A DNA stretch of 64,000 nucleotides from Erythroxylum novogranatense (GCA_029891385.1 CM057228.1:85548964-85612963), one strand, 5' to 3'. Counted from the first letter of the stretch, positions 34,301 through 46,273 are shown. Translations and numbers: made by a program. The notes: a model not told the origin generated them from the sequence alone.

Positions 34301-35698
34301 TTATGCTCAAAATACTCTCAGGTGTTCCCAATCCAAAAATTACACCCTAATCCGAACTTAAATTCAAAAATTAAAAGTCCTAAGGGCAAAATTGACATTT
34401 CATGTCTTCATATGATTTGTAGCCCCTTGTCTTATCTTTATTTCGCCTCAAGAATCGCTTCAATCGGATCTCTACAGATCCCGAATTTCACAAAACACTG
34501 AATCATGCTCGGAAACTTTCCCGACTCACTTTGATTAAATTAATCACCATTAATTTAATCTCAAAAGTTCACAAATTTCTTATAAAATGAAATTCATTGT
34601 CTTAGGAATCCAACGCAAAAAGAATCAACTCAATCGGATGTCGAACGGAAAAGATATAAGCAAAATAGTGAATAAAGGTCGAATTTGTGAAAGGAAACTA
34701 ACAAAAGAATCAAGACGGCGCCGTATTGGAGAAACAAAAACGGCGTCGTTCCAAGCAGAAACGCCCGCGTTTGGGCAAGGCGAAGATGCGGTCACCCCGG
34801 CGACCGCGTCGCCCTAGCGACGCGAGCCGAATGCTCGCCATCGCTATGGCGATGTGCGTCGCCGTAGCGACGGCAGCTGGACGTTCGCCATCGCTATGGC
34901 GATATGCGTCGCCGTAGCGACGGCGGGGTGGACTTCGCCATCGCTATGGCGTCTGGCGTCGCCGTAGCGACGGCGGCTGGACGCTCGCCATCGCTATGGC
35001 GATACGCGTCGCCCTAGCGACGGGGATAAATCATTTTCCTCTTTTTTTTTCCTCTAAACTTCCAAAATTCATAACTTTTAATCCCGAACTCCGATTTTGA
35101 CAAACTTAGTCTCTATAGAAAGCTTAAAGAAAGCTCTACATCTTTCACGAAGGACATAAAACTCAATTCGACTCCTACGGGAGTCCATTTTCCGGTCAAA
35201 GATACTATCCTCTATACAAACTTGTAAAAATCATACTTAATATTCCGAGATCGAAAAATTGCATACTTTATATCGAAATAAAGATCAAAACAAATCTTTC
35301 AATTTTCATGAAGAACATCAAAGCTCAATTAACCTCTAACTAGGTTAATTTCTCAGTCAAAGATTTAATCATAATTAAAGTCAAACCCTATCAAACATAA
35401 ACTTTGACTGATCATAACTTTCACTCCCGATATCGAAAAATTACAAACTTTATGTCCACAAAAATCTCTTAACATAACCTACAAGTTTCATGTAGATCAT
35501 TTTATCAAATTTTGCCTCAAACAAAAGTCAACTCTCAAAGTCAAATATTCTCTCTCCAAAAGTCAAACTTTCTAAATCCTTCAAACTTTCACACTTTTTC
35601 TTTCTAATTCTTGCTATATAACTTCATTTCAATCAACTCATCCACTTGACCATTCATATTACTAAATCAAATTGTCACTCAAGGTTCGGAGTCCAACA
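31340..35698 (-). repeat. 3' LTR (long form, 4.36 kb) of the nested element
   Basis: Bounded by TGTTGGCACC at the left and GTCCAACA at the right. Positions 34076-35698 correspond closely to 36345-37987, while 31351-34075 has no counterpart in the other LTR. It carries two hairpin-rich zones: 32483-32585 (for example GGAGTCCGAATCGGACTCC) and the 50-bp-period array at 34786-35027. The ORFs within it (for example 34587-34917) are non-coding by composition and duplicate LTR sequence. Confidence 0.75.
34786..35027. repeat. GC-rich hairpin tandem array, 50-bp period, in long LTR
   Basis: Four units starting with CGCCATCGCTATGGCG at 34836, 34886, 34936 and 34986, alternating with CGTCGCCGTAGCGACG. 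Each word is a 6-bp stem with a 4-nt loop. The array is sharply GC-rich within an AT-rich LTR. Confidence 0.9.
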
Positions 35699-36317
35699 TT
35701 TCTCCCCCTCTTAAAAGAATTTCGTCCTCGAAATTCACTCTTACTTAAACTCCAAGTAACTCATTCTTGCATAAATTTCTTTCTAAACAATGATCATCAA
35801 GCACTTTCTTACTAATTTCTTTCCACAACTCATAATCAATTTCTTTTTCATCACTTTCACTCTTCATACATATTCTCAATCTCTTCAAAATTTTCACTTC
35901 CTTAAATCATATATCACTCATATCATATCAAAAACACTATATCTATAACTCATTATTTCTTCATATAAGGGCACAAATTAATGGTCCATTTCTTAAGGAA
36001 CCCTAATATGGTTCAATCATCATTATGTCATCATTCTTTCATCTATATCTATTCATCACAATTTCTCAAGAAGTTCTAATCTTAATTTCCTCAACACATT
36101 CCGAAAATCAAACATATTCTTAACACTCAAATCAAACCAATCATTTGAATTCGTCAAATAGTCATGCACATCAATTTCAAATTCCTAAAGACCATCATAT
36201 TTCTTTCATCAAAATCAAATGACCACCTAGCACACTCTCACAAATTCACTCTTATCTTTACAAACTCGTATCAATTCCTTATTCATACTTATACGCCCGA
36301 GTAAGATCATATTACTG
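35699..36317 (-). other. internal region with polypurine tract of the nested element
   Basis: On the minus strand it runs from just after the primer site to the tract TTAAGAGGGGGAGAAA (35699-35714) adjoining the 3' LTR. The phrase GAATTTCGAGGACGAAATTC (35723-35742) resembles the end of chromovirus polyproteins. There is no ORF of useful length. Confidence 0.65.
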
Positions 36318-36330
36318 GGCTCTGATACCA
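36318..36330 (-). other. primer-binding site (initiator-Met tRNA)
   Basis: GGCTCTGATACCA on the plus strand is the 3' end of plant initiator methionine tRNA including CCA, so the minus strand carries its complement TGGTATCAGAGCC, four bases inside the LTR edge at 36335. This fixes the element's orientation. Confidence 0.9.
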
Positions 36331-36334
36331 TCAA

Positions 36335-37987
36335 TGTTGGATCCCTCATTCATACGAATCCAACGCCACCGACCGCGCTCAATTCCGATCACTACATCAA
36401 AAGTTATGTGCAAAACAATTCGGGTAAATCCACATTCTAACATATTTTCCATGTACGATTATTTCCGTCCAAAATTGCACATTCTTAATCCCAGAATTGA
36501 AACTCGATGTCTTCATAACAATTGTAGCCTTATGTCTCTAGTTTAATTCAAAACAAGAATCGCCTCATTTCGATTCCCAGATCAAAAGTTATGCTCAAAA
36601 TACTCTCAGGTGTTCCCAATCCAAAAATTACACCCTAATCCGAACTTAAATTCAAAAATTAAAAGTCCTAAGGGCAAAATTGACATTTCATGTCTTCATA
36701 TGATTTGTAGCCCCTTGTCTTATCTTTATTTCGCCTCAAGAATCGCTTCAATCGGATCTCTACAGATCCCGAATTTCATAAAACACTGAATCATGCTCGG
36801 AAAATTTCCCGACTCACTTTGATTAAATTAATCACCATTAATTTAATCTCAAAAGTTCACAAATTTCTTATAAAATGAAATTCATTGTCTTAGGAATCCA
36901 ACGCAAAAAGAATCAACTCAATCGGATGTCCAACGGAAAAGATATAAGCAAAATAGTGAACAAAGGTCGAATTTGTGAAAGGAAACTAACAAAAGAATCA
37001 AGACGGCGCCGTATTGGAGAAACAAAAACGGCGTCGTTCCAAGCAGAAACGCCCGCGTTTGGGCAAGGCGAAGATGCGGTCGCCCCGACGACCGCGTCGC
37101 CCTAGCGACGCGAGCCGAATGCTCGCCATCGCTATGGCGATGTGCGTCGCCGTAGCGACGGCAGCTGGACGTTCGCCATCGCTATGGCGATATGCGTCGC
37201 CGTAGCGACGGCGGCTGGACGCTCGCCATCGCTATGGCGATACGCGTCGCCGTAGCGACGGCGGCTGGACGCTCGCCATCGCTATGGCGATACGCGTCGC
37301 CCTAGCGACGGGGATAAATCATTTTCTTCTTCTTTTTTTCCTCTAAACTTCCAAAATTCATAACTTTTAATTCCGAACTCCGATTTTGACAAACTTAATC
37401 TCTATAGAAAGCTTAAAGAAAGCTCTACATCTTTCACGAAGGACATAAAACTCAATTCGACTCCTACGGGAGTCCATTTTCCGGTCAAAGATACTATCCT
37501 CTATACAAACTTGTAAAAATCATACTTAATATTCCGAGATCGAAAAATTGCATACTTTATATCGAAATAAAGATCAAAACAAATCCTTCAATTTTCATGA
37601 AGAACATCAAAGCTCAATTAACCTCTAACTAGGTTAATTTCTCAGTCAAAGATTTAATCATAATTAAAGTCAAACCCTATCAAACATAAACTTTGACTGA
37701 TCATAACTTTCACTCCCGATATCGAAAAATTACAAACTTTATGTCCACAAAAATCTCTTAACATAACCTACAAGTTTCATGTAGATCATTTTATCAAATT
37801 TTGCCTCAAACAAAAGTTAACTCTCAAAGTCAAACATTCTCTCTCCAAAAGTCAAACTTTCTAAATCCTTCAAACTTTCACACTTTTTCTTTCTAATTCT
37901 TGCTATATAACTTCATTTCAATCAACTCATCCACTTGACCATTCATATTACTAAATCAAATTGTCACTCAAGGTTCGGGGTCCAACA
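36335..37987 (-). repeat. 5' LTR (short form, 1.65 kb) of the nested element
   Basis: Edges TGTTGGATCC and GGGGTCCAACA. Nearly identical by eye to 34076-35698 apart from scattered substitutions and a small insertion (CATGTACGATTATTTC near 36450). It contains the same four-unit hairpin array. Confidence 0.85.
37088..37313. repeat. GC-rich hairpin tandem array, 50-bp period, in short LTR
   Basis: CGCCATCGCTATGGCG at 37124, 37174, 37224 and 37274, interleaved with CGTCGCCGTAGCGACG. Unit three is more regular here than in the other LTR, where it reads GGGGTGGACTT, which is a possible conversion or mutation difference. Confidence 0.9.
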
Positions 37988-37992
37988 AGTAA

Positions 37993-40900
37993 TGAATGTG
38001 TTGCTAATTTCTATCTGAAGATGGATCTAGTGCATTTAAATGCAAATGGAAACTTACTAACATAGAGTAAAAATCAACATGGTTATGCATTCGGTTGAGG
38101 TAAAGATATATCATAAGCCGGATATAATTAGAGAGAGTTTGTTAACTGAATTTGGATAATTAGTATTATATTGTGCTATACTTGTTTTCCTATGCTTACA
38201 TAATAGGCATTTTGTATTTTATCTATCAGCATATGACATTGATGCTTCTGGTCTATCTATCAACATTATCAAAGAAATTTTTGAATAACCTTTCAGCATT
38301 ATATATGATAGAAACTACTGAATATTTATTGTTGTGAAGTTCTATTTTATATGGACATTTACAATTGATCTAACTTTCCAAATACTTGTCAAAGAAGAGA
38401 TAGGAACCTATCAAAAGATGAGGTTATTGAACATGGAAACCTATCTTAAACAACTAAATGAAAGTTATTATGTGAAAGGTAGTCAACTCATCTAAAATGT
38501 TGACCCACAAACTTCACTAAGTCTAGCAAATGGTTATATAAAATGTTAAACCTTATTTCTGCTATGTAAGCATTTCCTGTGCTCTGTCGCAGACCATTAT
38601 ATTGTTTGTAAATAATATATGATTATGGACTTTATAGTTGGGCCCCTATCTAATATACTATTTAGTAATGAGGGAAGTGCAAAACTTTGTTTTCAAGCTT
38701 CCTTGTGTACCCCGATTATTGCAGGTGAAGTGAAGTCTGATATGTTGCTGTTGCTTCAGGAACGAGAGAACTGATATGTATTCCTACTCTCTTTAGTGTT
38801 TTCATTAACACTAGCTGCATGGTTTTGGTATCTGTTGTTCCATGTTCTAGTGGATTTAAATGGAAATGGCAACTGACTAACATAGAGTAATTATCAAAAT
38901 GGTAACCTATTTATAGGAAAGAAGTTGTTAATGTTCAAACAAAAGATGGTTGAATGCAACTGAGGCATTTACGAAGAAGTTATTTGATTGATACTACCTT
39001 AGATTATTTAAGCATACTTCCATTTCATACAATTATCTTTATACTTTGGTGCTTCCAACTATCTAAGAAGTGACAAAGTTACTAGATTTGATTGATGAGT
39101 TGGTGATCATTCACATCTGGAAACTTTGTTCACAAGCAGAAGTATGTTTCTCAGCAGAACACATAACATATATTTTGTGTTCTAACAGAAAATGGGATAC
39201 AAAAGTTGCTCTTCAGGTTCAGAAGCATTCTAAGAACATAATAACTGAAATGTTTTCTGCCCCTTTCAAGTCCAAGAATTTATGTGCATGTTTGATATTG
39301 TTAAATCTTAGCTAAACCACAAGTATTTACACTCCTTTACATTTGCAAATCTAAGAACTTACCACATTCAGCTATGTATACACAACAAACACAAAGAATA
39401 TTTGAATATGAAGGTAAGATAAAGAAGGACTTACCACTTTGATAAGAAGTATCCAAAATTCAAGTGTCCGAATGCAAGAAGATTGTTTCACAACTAATGC
39501 AAGTTCCACACCCTGAAACAGTAAATTTCAACTCATTGATTAGTTTAATCAAGTGCAATTTAGATGTAACTTAACACACACCTATCGTTTACCCAAATCT
39601 CTATGAAACAATATAACCAAAGGATTCAATAGTTTGATGCATTTATCAAAGGGACGAATAATAATCATCATATAGATAAGACTCATAATTTGAACTCCCT
39701 TACAGATTGACTATGCTTCAATTATGTCGATTAAATGATTTATCCTTGTTACTTGGACCGATATAAATCATAAGTTAAAACTATAGTCTCTCTCAAGAAA
39801 CACAATCCTTATACCTAAGTTGAATTGACATTAAAAACATGAATAACTGTTATGAAAATAAGAATCTTTCATTTAACACACGGCTCTAAAATAAAGTGAG
39901 GCAACATGGGTAACACACGGCTCTATGTTAGTTTGATGTTGCTTTATACCCTTTTATCTTCCTTGTTTCTTAAAATTATCATCAATATATCTTCCTTTTT
40001 CATCAAGAAGCTAGAATAAAGCCTATAAATAAATTGTAAACTCAATTAAGTACCATCTCACATAATTGTAAGCAACATAGGGCTGCTTGTCAGTGTTTTC
40101 CAAAGCCAGACACTAAACCCCCTGACACCTACTATGCACTTCATTATTATTCATCAATTGACTAATTAAATAAACCAGGAATAAAGTAAGGCCCTTTACT
40201 GTGGAATGGTATAACATTAAACCAAGGGAAAAAATTACATATCCCCTCGCAGTCTCAAAGGGGACAGACAGAAATCACAAAAAACATGCAAAAACATACC
40301 AAAATGTTCAATGACAACTATCAATTCTATACACCCAGAAAATGCTAATGCTCCACTAATTTCAAAGATTGTATTATAGGAACAATATCGGGTTGATATA
40401 TCGATTAAGACTTCTGATACAACTTAAAATACGTCAACCAAAATCTAAAGAATAACTTCAATATGAAGAGTAAGACAGTGACGTTATGAGATAATTAAAT
40501 TGGTAAGGAAGAGCATATGTTCAAAAACCCATTTAGTATATACGTTCAAAAACCCAGAAGAACATTGAAGAACATACGTTCAAAAGCCCAGAAGAAGAAG
40601 AATAAAAATTCCAAACATAACCCACATTCTAAAAACCATAACGGTGGGATGAATGTCTTACCCAGAAGAGAGGAAAGATGGTAGGACGCTGCATCAACGA
40701 AGACGGCGGTTCGTTGGACACGGAACAAAATCAAATCTGGGGAAGAACGAGACGCAAACAATGAGCAAATGTATGGACAATAGAGAGAGATGAAGAATAT
40801 GTACACCCATATGCATACATTGAAGGGGGAAGAGAAGCTTCTGCTACTTACCGCGCCTATCACTGGAGATGAAGGTTTCACGAATGAGGACGCAGCTGTT

Positions 40901-41118
40901 GGCAATGGAGAATGGTTTTTAGGTATTCGACGTTTATGCTGAGGTTAGTTACGACTTTTCCTTATCTTGTCTGTCGGACAAACATTTCTGTCGAACATTT
41001 TTTAGTTGGAATTTTCTGTCCTTGTCCTTTAAAGACAAGACAGAAATTAGTGAAGACGTTAAACAAACACGCCTTAGGACAGAACTTTTATGTCCTTATC
41101 ATCCGTCTTCACGTCCGA
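37993..41118. other. right arm of the Harbinger element, no gene recognised
   Basis: Three kb of moderately AT-rich sequence with scattered short ORFs only. The longest (39070-39315 plus, 40546-40905 minus) show no family motif. Phrases around 38030-38070 recur at 38850-38890 (TGACTAACATAGAGTAA). It lies upstream of the transposase on the minus strand and probably contains its promoter and leader. Confidence 0.5.
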
Positions 41119-41139
41119 AGACGGTAACCAAACGCAGGG
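41119..41139 (-). repeat. right terminal inverted repeat of Harbinger element, TSD TGA at 41140-41142
   Basis: AGACGGTAACCAAACGCAGGG; reverse complement pairs with 25900-25920. Subterminal sequence (TGTCCTTATC, AGACAAGACAGAAATTAG) mirrors the GGACATAAATGT/AAGACAGGGAGAT words on the left. Confidence 0.85.
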
Positions 41140-41142
41140 TGA

Positions 41143-41474
41143 ATGTCGTGACTGCCGGCCATTCAAGTTCATTTAACTCCGCACGCGCACATATATTATG
41201 CAAGAATATAAGAAGATGAGTAGAAAAGGGAGAACACTCAAACTATATTTTGTAAATTCAATTTACTTTAATTTCTTAGCTTTTCAACTTGATTTCAAAT
41301 GCACTAGTAAATGAGGTATTATATTAAAAATGTAAAAGATACCTCGAGAAACAAAGAACTTATTTAATCCAACTTAACTCTTAAAAATTATAAGTTCTTT
41401 AATATAGAAATACATACATATGAAAAATACATGAATCAAGTTTAATTAATTACTCCATTTTCTAATTTCCTCCC
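41143..41474. other. sequence between Harbinger element and copia RNase H tail
   Basis: No ORF. It would include the 3' untranslated part and perhaps the LTR of the copia fragment that reads from right to left, but no LTR edge could be identified. Confidence 0.35.
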
Positions 41475-41654
41475 TTAAACTTGATTCTTCTTTATGATTC
41501 CAATCCACGTATACAATTTTGAAAAGCTTTCAAACTTTAGTCCTTTGGTGAAAATATCAACCACTTGACAATCGCTTTTCACATAAGAAAGATCAACCTC
41601 TTTGTTCTCGGTGCACGTCTTTATGAAATGAAACTTTGTATTTATGTATTTGCT
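41475..41654 (-). pseudogene. Ty1/copia RNase H C-terminal fragment
   Basis: 60 codons on the minus strand read SKYINTKFHFIKTCTENK, EVDLSYVKSDCQVVDIFTKG and LKFESFSKL before a stop at 41475. This is the very C-terminal end of copia Pol (consensus KHID..FHFI...., Q.ADIFTK.L). The stop is followed by a polypurine-like tract (AAGGGAGGAAATTAG). The fragment is cut off at about 41655. Confidence 0.85.
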
Positions 41655-42565
41655 GAAATAAATAATTAAATATATTTAATACCCACATTTAGTATATTTT
41701 GCTTGTTATATGGAAGTTTTATAGCATTTTTTGTTCTTATTATGCTTCAAATGTCTTTATAAGTGACAATTGTCTTCAAAAACCAAAAGGAGAAGAATTG
41801 AGACATAGAACAAAGATTTGGAGAAACTTTAGAGATGCATGGTTGTGTACAGGGATCGTGTAAGTCATTGTAAATGTGAGAAGCTTCAAAGATGTTGTTT
41901 ATGCTTATGTGGAGATACATGCCTATGTATGATGAATTACATGTCCATGTATTTTGCCTATGTAAGCTTTTGCAATCATTTAAAGTCGTAATTTCGAAGG
42001 ATTTTCGAGATATATTATGACCTATATGCCAAAAACCTAGTTTTTGCTATAAAAAAAAATTATGAAGGCTAGAGTAAGAAAAAATTTTAGAGTCGTGTTA
42101 GACACCAAAAAAAGCAAAGAAGAAGCAAGTCTAAATGAAGGATGAAGGAAAATATGAATATTAAGTCACGAGATCTTTTAGAGAGCAAAAAGTGTGATGA
42201 ACCTTAAGTCTAATGAATACTATGATATAATCTTTTATGCAATACAATTTTATTGATCAGTTTATTACGATTCAGTTATGTGTTTATATTTTTGAATTGA
42301 TATATCCAAATATTATTCCAATGTTTGATTTCATAAGATTGAGATTGAGAAATCATTTCGTGTGAATATATCTACCATAGCTCGAAGGAGTAGAATGCAA
42401 ACCTAAAGATAGGTTGATATAAATTTTCTAAATTAGGGTCAAACCTAATAGTGAAATTCATGAATCAAATAATATAATCTTAAGTATTTTAACTAGAAAG
42501 AGATTTCAGTTAATCAATCGAGGTTTAGTTGTTAATAGTTGATTGACCTAATTTGTGAATTGGTC
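41655..42565 (+). repeat. Athila/Tat-like LTR fragment, forward orientation
   Basis: AT-rich sequence without ORFs; the tail (TTAATCAATCGAGGTTTAGT, 'AATTGGTCAAAATTGTAATA') is like the 3' part of the LTR at 3091-4510. It meets an inversely oriented relative at about 42566. Assignment rests on phrase similarity only. Confidence 0.4.
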
Positions 42566-43665
42566 AAAATTGTAATAACCGCAAGTGCACGGCGTAGTTA
42601 TAACTAGTACCAACAGGTATGGACCAATCCCGAGAAGACTATGAATATTAGAACTTACCCTTCCCTTATTATCTAACCTAAGGGTTAATTTTAGATTCTT
42701 AATAAAAAGAAATTAAACTAAAACAAATAAAATAAAATAGGAAACAATAATGAACACATAGATAATGGAATTCACTTAGAAAGCTATACTTATAATAAAT
42801 TACTATCTAAGTTTTGAATCCCCTAAACCTTTAACAAATTGATCTTTTATTATGTAATTTTTCTGTTGATGTATGGACCGTGGAGACTCCTATGGTATGC
42901 TAATAGCTGACCTTGATTCTATTAATAATGAATACTAAGGTCTCTAATCGAATTACTTAGGTTAAAACTTATAGGATTGCACTATCAATTATGAGTCCCT
43001 CTAGGTTAAAACTTATAGGATTGCACTATCAATTATGAGTCCCTCTATTATGTTTAACCCTAATCCGGAAGATTTATGTCATCCTATCTTTAAGGTTGCA
43101 ATCAATTACTTCTAATTAACGTAGATCTATTTACACTAGGATTTCTCAATCTTTACGTATAAAATTAAATTATAATCTAATATCTCCATTTATTAGATCA
43201 TAAATAAAACACATAATTAGATTACAATATATCAAACAACTAATCACATTAATAAAAGAATCAAATCATATCAAAGTATTAACATAAGGTTCATCTAACC
43301 TAAATACTAATTGGATGTTTAGTTACACATGAGAAAATAAAAAATCAAATGTACAATGAAACAATGGAATCATAATTATAAATCTCCCTGATTGTCTTCT
43401 ATTCATCTAACCTAAATAGTAACTAGATGTTTAGTTACACATGATCAAATAGGAAATATAATGTACAACGAAACAATGGAATCATCATTCTAAATATCCC
43501 TGATTGTTTTCTATTGAATGTTCTTGCGATGTAGAGGCATAATCTTGTATTCTGATGGATCTTTTTATGCTTTTTTTGTGTTTTCTACTTTTCTGGACCA
43601 AAATCGCACCTAGAGAACAACTCCACATCTAAAAATCACCTCCCCAAAGTCTCCTCCATTTTTTT
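42566..43665 (-). repeat. Athila/Tat-like LTR fragment, inverse orientation
   Basis: Starts ACCGCAAGTGCACGGCGTAG, the reverse of an LTR end. A 44-bp tandem duplication lies at 42958-43001 and 43002-43045. Another partial repeat, TAACCTAAATA.TAA.TGGATG with GTTTAGTTACACATGA, occurs at 43300 and 43410. No coding sequence. Confidence 0.45.
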
Positions 43666-46273
43666 TGTAGCATCCCACTCTCTCCAGACCCGAACCCGAT
43701 ATTGTGGGTGATATCTGAGCCCGTGCCTCACGAGGTTGGTATGCTAGAGCAGTTAATGCAGTTCAAAAACTCGGTAATGCATTTTTTTATTTTTGAAAAC
43801 AATTGAGTGCGCAAATATCAGTAAATAATTTGGGTCCACTTTAATGCGAAATCGTTTCCAATCAAAATGCAATTTTAGTCATAAACCAATTTATACATAC
43901 ATTATTCATATCCAATTTAGGCACAATACCAGACAGTACTATTCTGTGGAGTTTGCAGAGTTACAAATTTACAATAATACCTAATAACTCAAATGCAGAT
44001 GTGAAACTGATCCCGACCTCAAATTCTAACTCTCTTGCCGTAATCATACTCCCGTTTGTCTAACGGGGTACTCTTCAATCCCTGAAAAATAATTGCAATG
44101 TTGGGTGAGTTTGCGAACTCAGTGAGAAACCATCATCGATGGTTCACTCAACTCATGCATATTCACACAATTCACAGTATCACATATATCACTTTCAGAA
44201 ATATCACACTATCCACATTTAATCATTTATATATGCAATGCACATGCGACACTGTCTAGTTTATTATGGTGTTGTGACCGAGTGCCTATCAATGAATAGT
44301 AATCAGACGCGTCTAGGGAGTAGGAGAGCCCTCTGGGTATGCACTAACTCCCCTCGAGCTCGAGGCTCGGTTCAGTAACAGTGTTTCGGTGGACTTAAAG
44401 CCCTAATACAGTGAGTCTGTGGCTCTAACGTTGGCTGCTCCGATCACAACTGTTATTATCTGATCATGCTCTTATGCATGAATGCATAGGCTCCAATTCT
44501 CATTTACAGTCATTTACATTTCAATAACCAATTTTTGTTTCTTCGGACCTTCGGTCCGGTATTTCAGTCATATGCATTTACTAGTTGTTTCATTGATGCA
44601 TTCCTAATCATTTACACACAATAGCACTTCAGTATCACATTTCCAATATTTCGAACACCCATGGTCCGAAATCAATCAAAATTAAACACACGTATCCATC
44701 CGTTATCTCCACATGGTATCAATGCATAATATTTAACACACATAGATTGAGAAACCAACTAGGTTACTCACTTGTACTTCCGAGCTACAGCCTGGAAGTC
44801 CCAGCAATATCCGTGGAATATCGATCCAACGGTGCCTCTATAATAGTCAAACAATTTCCAATTACTAATGCATAGTCAAAATAATTTGATGATGCACATG
44901 CTTTGAATAAAAGATGTACTATGCCTATTCATAACTTTCCCGGTACTATTTCCCATTTTCTACTTTCTTTTGTTAATTTCTAACTTTCCACTCAATTGCT
45001 CAATAATAGCTCACTTCCAATTCAATAACATGTTATGGAACTCCATCAATTCCATTTCTAATATTCAGTCAATTTATCAAATCATGCTCGCTAAGGTATT
45101 ACCTCAAAATCAATATCACTATTCTCTACCTCAAATTCATCCTTTATGCTCAGTTCTAAATTCCCAGTAACATTGAATTTATTTTCAAAGTCTCACACTA
45201 TACCCCCAATTATCAAGAATAATCCTAAGATTGCATTTCAGTCACATTTTGAATGTTCTTTCTATAATTGAGATCTCAAAAACCTGAATTCAAACTCTCA
45301 TTCTTTTCCTCAATTGTAGACCTCGTTCCTAGTTCATAACGAATCAAACATCACCTCAATTGGAGGTCTACACCATAAGTTATGCCTTAAAAACCAAATT
45401 AAACCAATTCAGAAAATCATCCCTTACCGCGACCTCAAGCTGTTCGCCGCGACGTCTGCAGGCGCTCGCCGCGACGTGTAATGACGCTCGCCGCGGCGAA
45501 CGTGTTCTAGGGGGCTCGCCGCGACACATGGGAGAGGACTCGACGCGGCGTGGAAAACTCGAGTTTGCCACGACGTCGAGAGGAGTTCGCCGCGGCGTCC
45601 AACGTTTTAGAGCTCACCGCGACGTCTCCCTTCCTGCTCGTTGTGACGAATTAACTGTTGATTCGCCGCGGCGAGGCTTCGCGCACGTCGCGACGTGCGA
45701 GTCGCAGGTCGTCTTCTCCAACCATTTTTTCGTCCAATCTCTCTCTAAAACCAGTCCTAACTTAACTCAAACACTCTAATCTTTAACAATTAACCTCATG
45801 AATGCATTAAGCACCATAATAAACAACATATATCCAATTACTTACCAATTCAAGCTCAAAACCTCCGATCTCTGAAATTTCTCTAACTCTTTCCCCTTTC
45901 CTCATGCATCCACGGTTAACTCCCATAATCACACACAACATCATCTCCCGAATTTTCAGAAAATTTCTGAAGAGTCACTACCAATTAGCAATTACTCTAA
46001 AACATTTCCTATTAAATTTTCAATCCCAATTATTCCACAATTCTCCATAATTCAAAAGCAAACCTAAATTATTCACAATTTCACAATTCATAACCATATC
46101 ACAATTAAATGTTGGGAAAAGTCATAGATGCATGTACCTATCAGTGCACGTGCCAAATGAATCAATCCTCTACAATTAGAGGCCAAATGAATGTTCAGTC
46201 GATATTATGCGGTAAAATCATATCCCGTCCTAATTTACCAATATAACCTTCTCATCGGTGACGGGATGTTACA
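43666..46273 (-). mobile_element. chromovirus-type Ty3/gypsy 3' LTR, 2.6 kb
   Basis: Left edge TGTAGCATCCCACTC; right edge CGGGATGTTACA followed by CTCCCCTCC, i.e. a minus-strand polypurine tract abutting the LTR start TGTAACATCCC. The LTR contains a GC-rich hairpin word array. The ORF 45360-45779 overlaps that array and is a composition effect. No matching 5' LTR lies within the window, so this is the 3' end of a truncated minus-strand element. Confidence 0.65.
45425..45715. repeat. interspersed GC-rich CGCCGCG word array in LTR
   Basis: At least ten occurrences of (C/G)CGCGACG or CGCCGCGGCG in 290 bp, spaced about 20-35 bp, for example CTCGCCGCGACGTG and the perfect palindrome CGCCGCGGCG. 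It sits in an AT-rich LTR like the arrays at 34786 and 37088 but with a different word. Confidence 0.85.

Larger units (their letters stand above)
31245..37987 (-). mobile_element. complete but non-coding LTR retrotransposon nested in the Harbinger element
   Basis: Flanked by the 5-bp duplication AGTAA (31240-31244 and 37988-37992). On the minus strand the order is: 5' LTR (37987 to 36335), initiator-Met tRNA primer site, a 0.6-kb internal region, a polypurine tract, and a much longer 3' LTR (35698 to 31340), then an extra LTR-end module (31339 to 31245). The short internal region keeps the 3' end typical of chromovirus-type Ty3/gypsy elements (purine-rich AAGAGGGGGAGAAA after an ATTTCGAGGACGAAATTC passage). 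No gag or pol remains, so it moved with proteins supplied in trans or was later deleted. Confidence 0.8.
25900..41139 (-). mobile_element. PIF/Harbinger DNA transposon, 15.2 kb including a nested LTR element
   Basis: Left terminus 25900-25920 (CGCTGCGTTTGGTTAGCGTC) and right terminus 41119-41139, whose reverse complement starts CCCTGCGTTTGGTTACCGTC, match at 19 of 21 positions. Both ends are flanked by TGA (25897-25899 and 41140-41142), the 3-bp duplication size of this superfamily. Subterminal GGACAxAAATGT / AAGACAGA words are shared in inverse orientation. Inside, on the minus strand, lie a DDE transposase and a Myb/SANT-like ORF, the standard gene pair, plus a third ORF. Removing the LTR insertion at 31245-37992 leaves about 8.5 kb. 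Confidence 0.88.

Noticed and set aside
34587..34917. Basic 60-76 codon frames duplicated at 36875-37205
   Set aside because: They lie in the LTR and run into the GC-rich hairpin array; the duplication simply reflects two LTRs of one element.
34786..35027. CRISPR-like regular array
   Set aside because: Units are contiguous 50-bp tandem repeats with no unique spacers, in a plant retrotransposon LTR.
36318..36330. Possible tRNA-Met gene at GGCTCTGATACCA
   Set aside because: Only the 13-nt tRNA 3' end is present, next to an LTR edge; it is a primer-binding site complement. The same applies at 31324 and in the 61593-61697 array.
45360..45779. 139-codon Arg/Ala-rich frame
   Set aside because: Openness comes from the GC-rich CGCCGCG word array in an LTR; no domain and no codon periodicity beyond the repeat.
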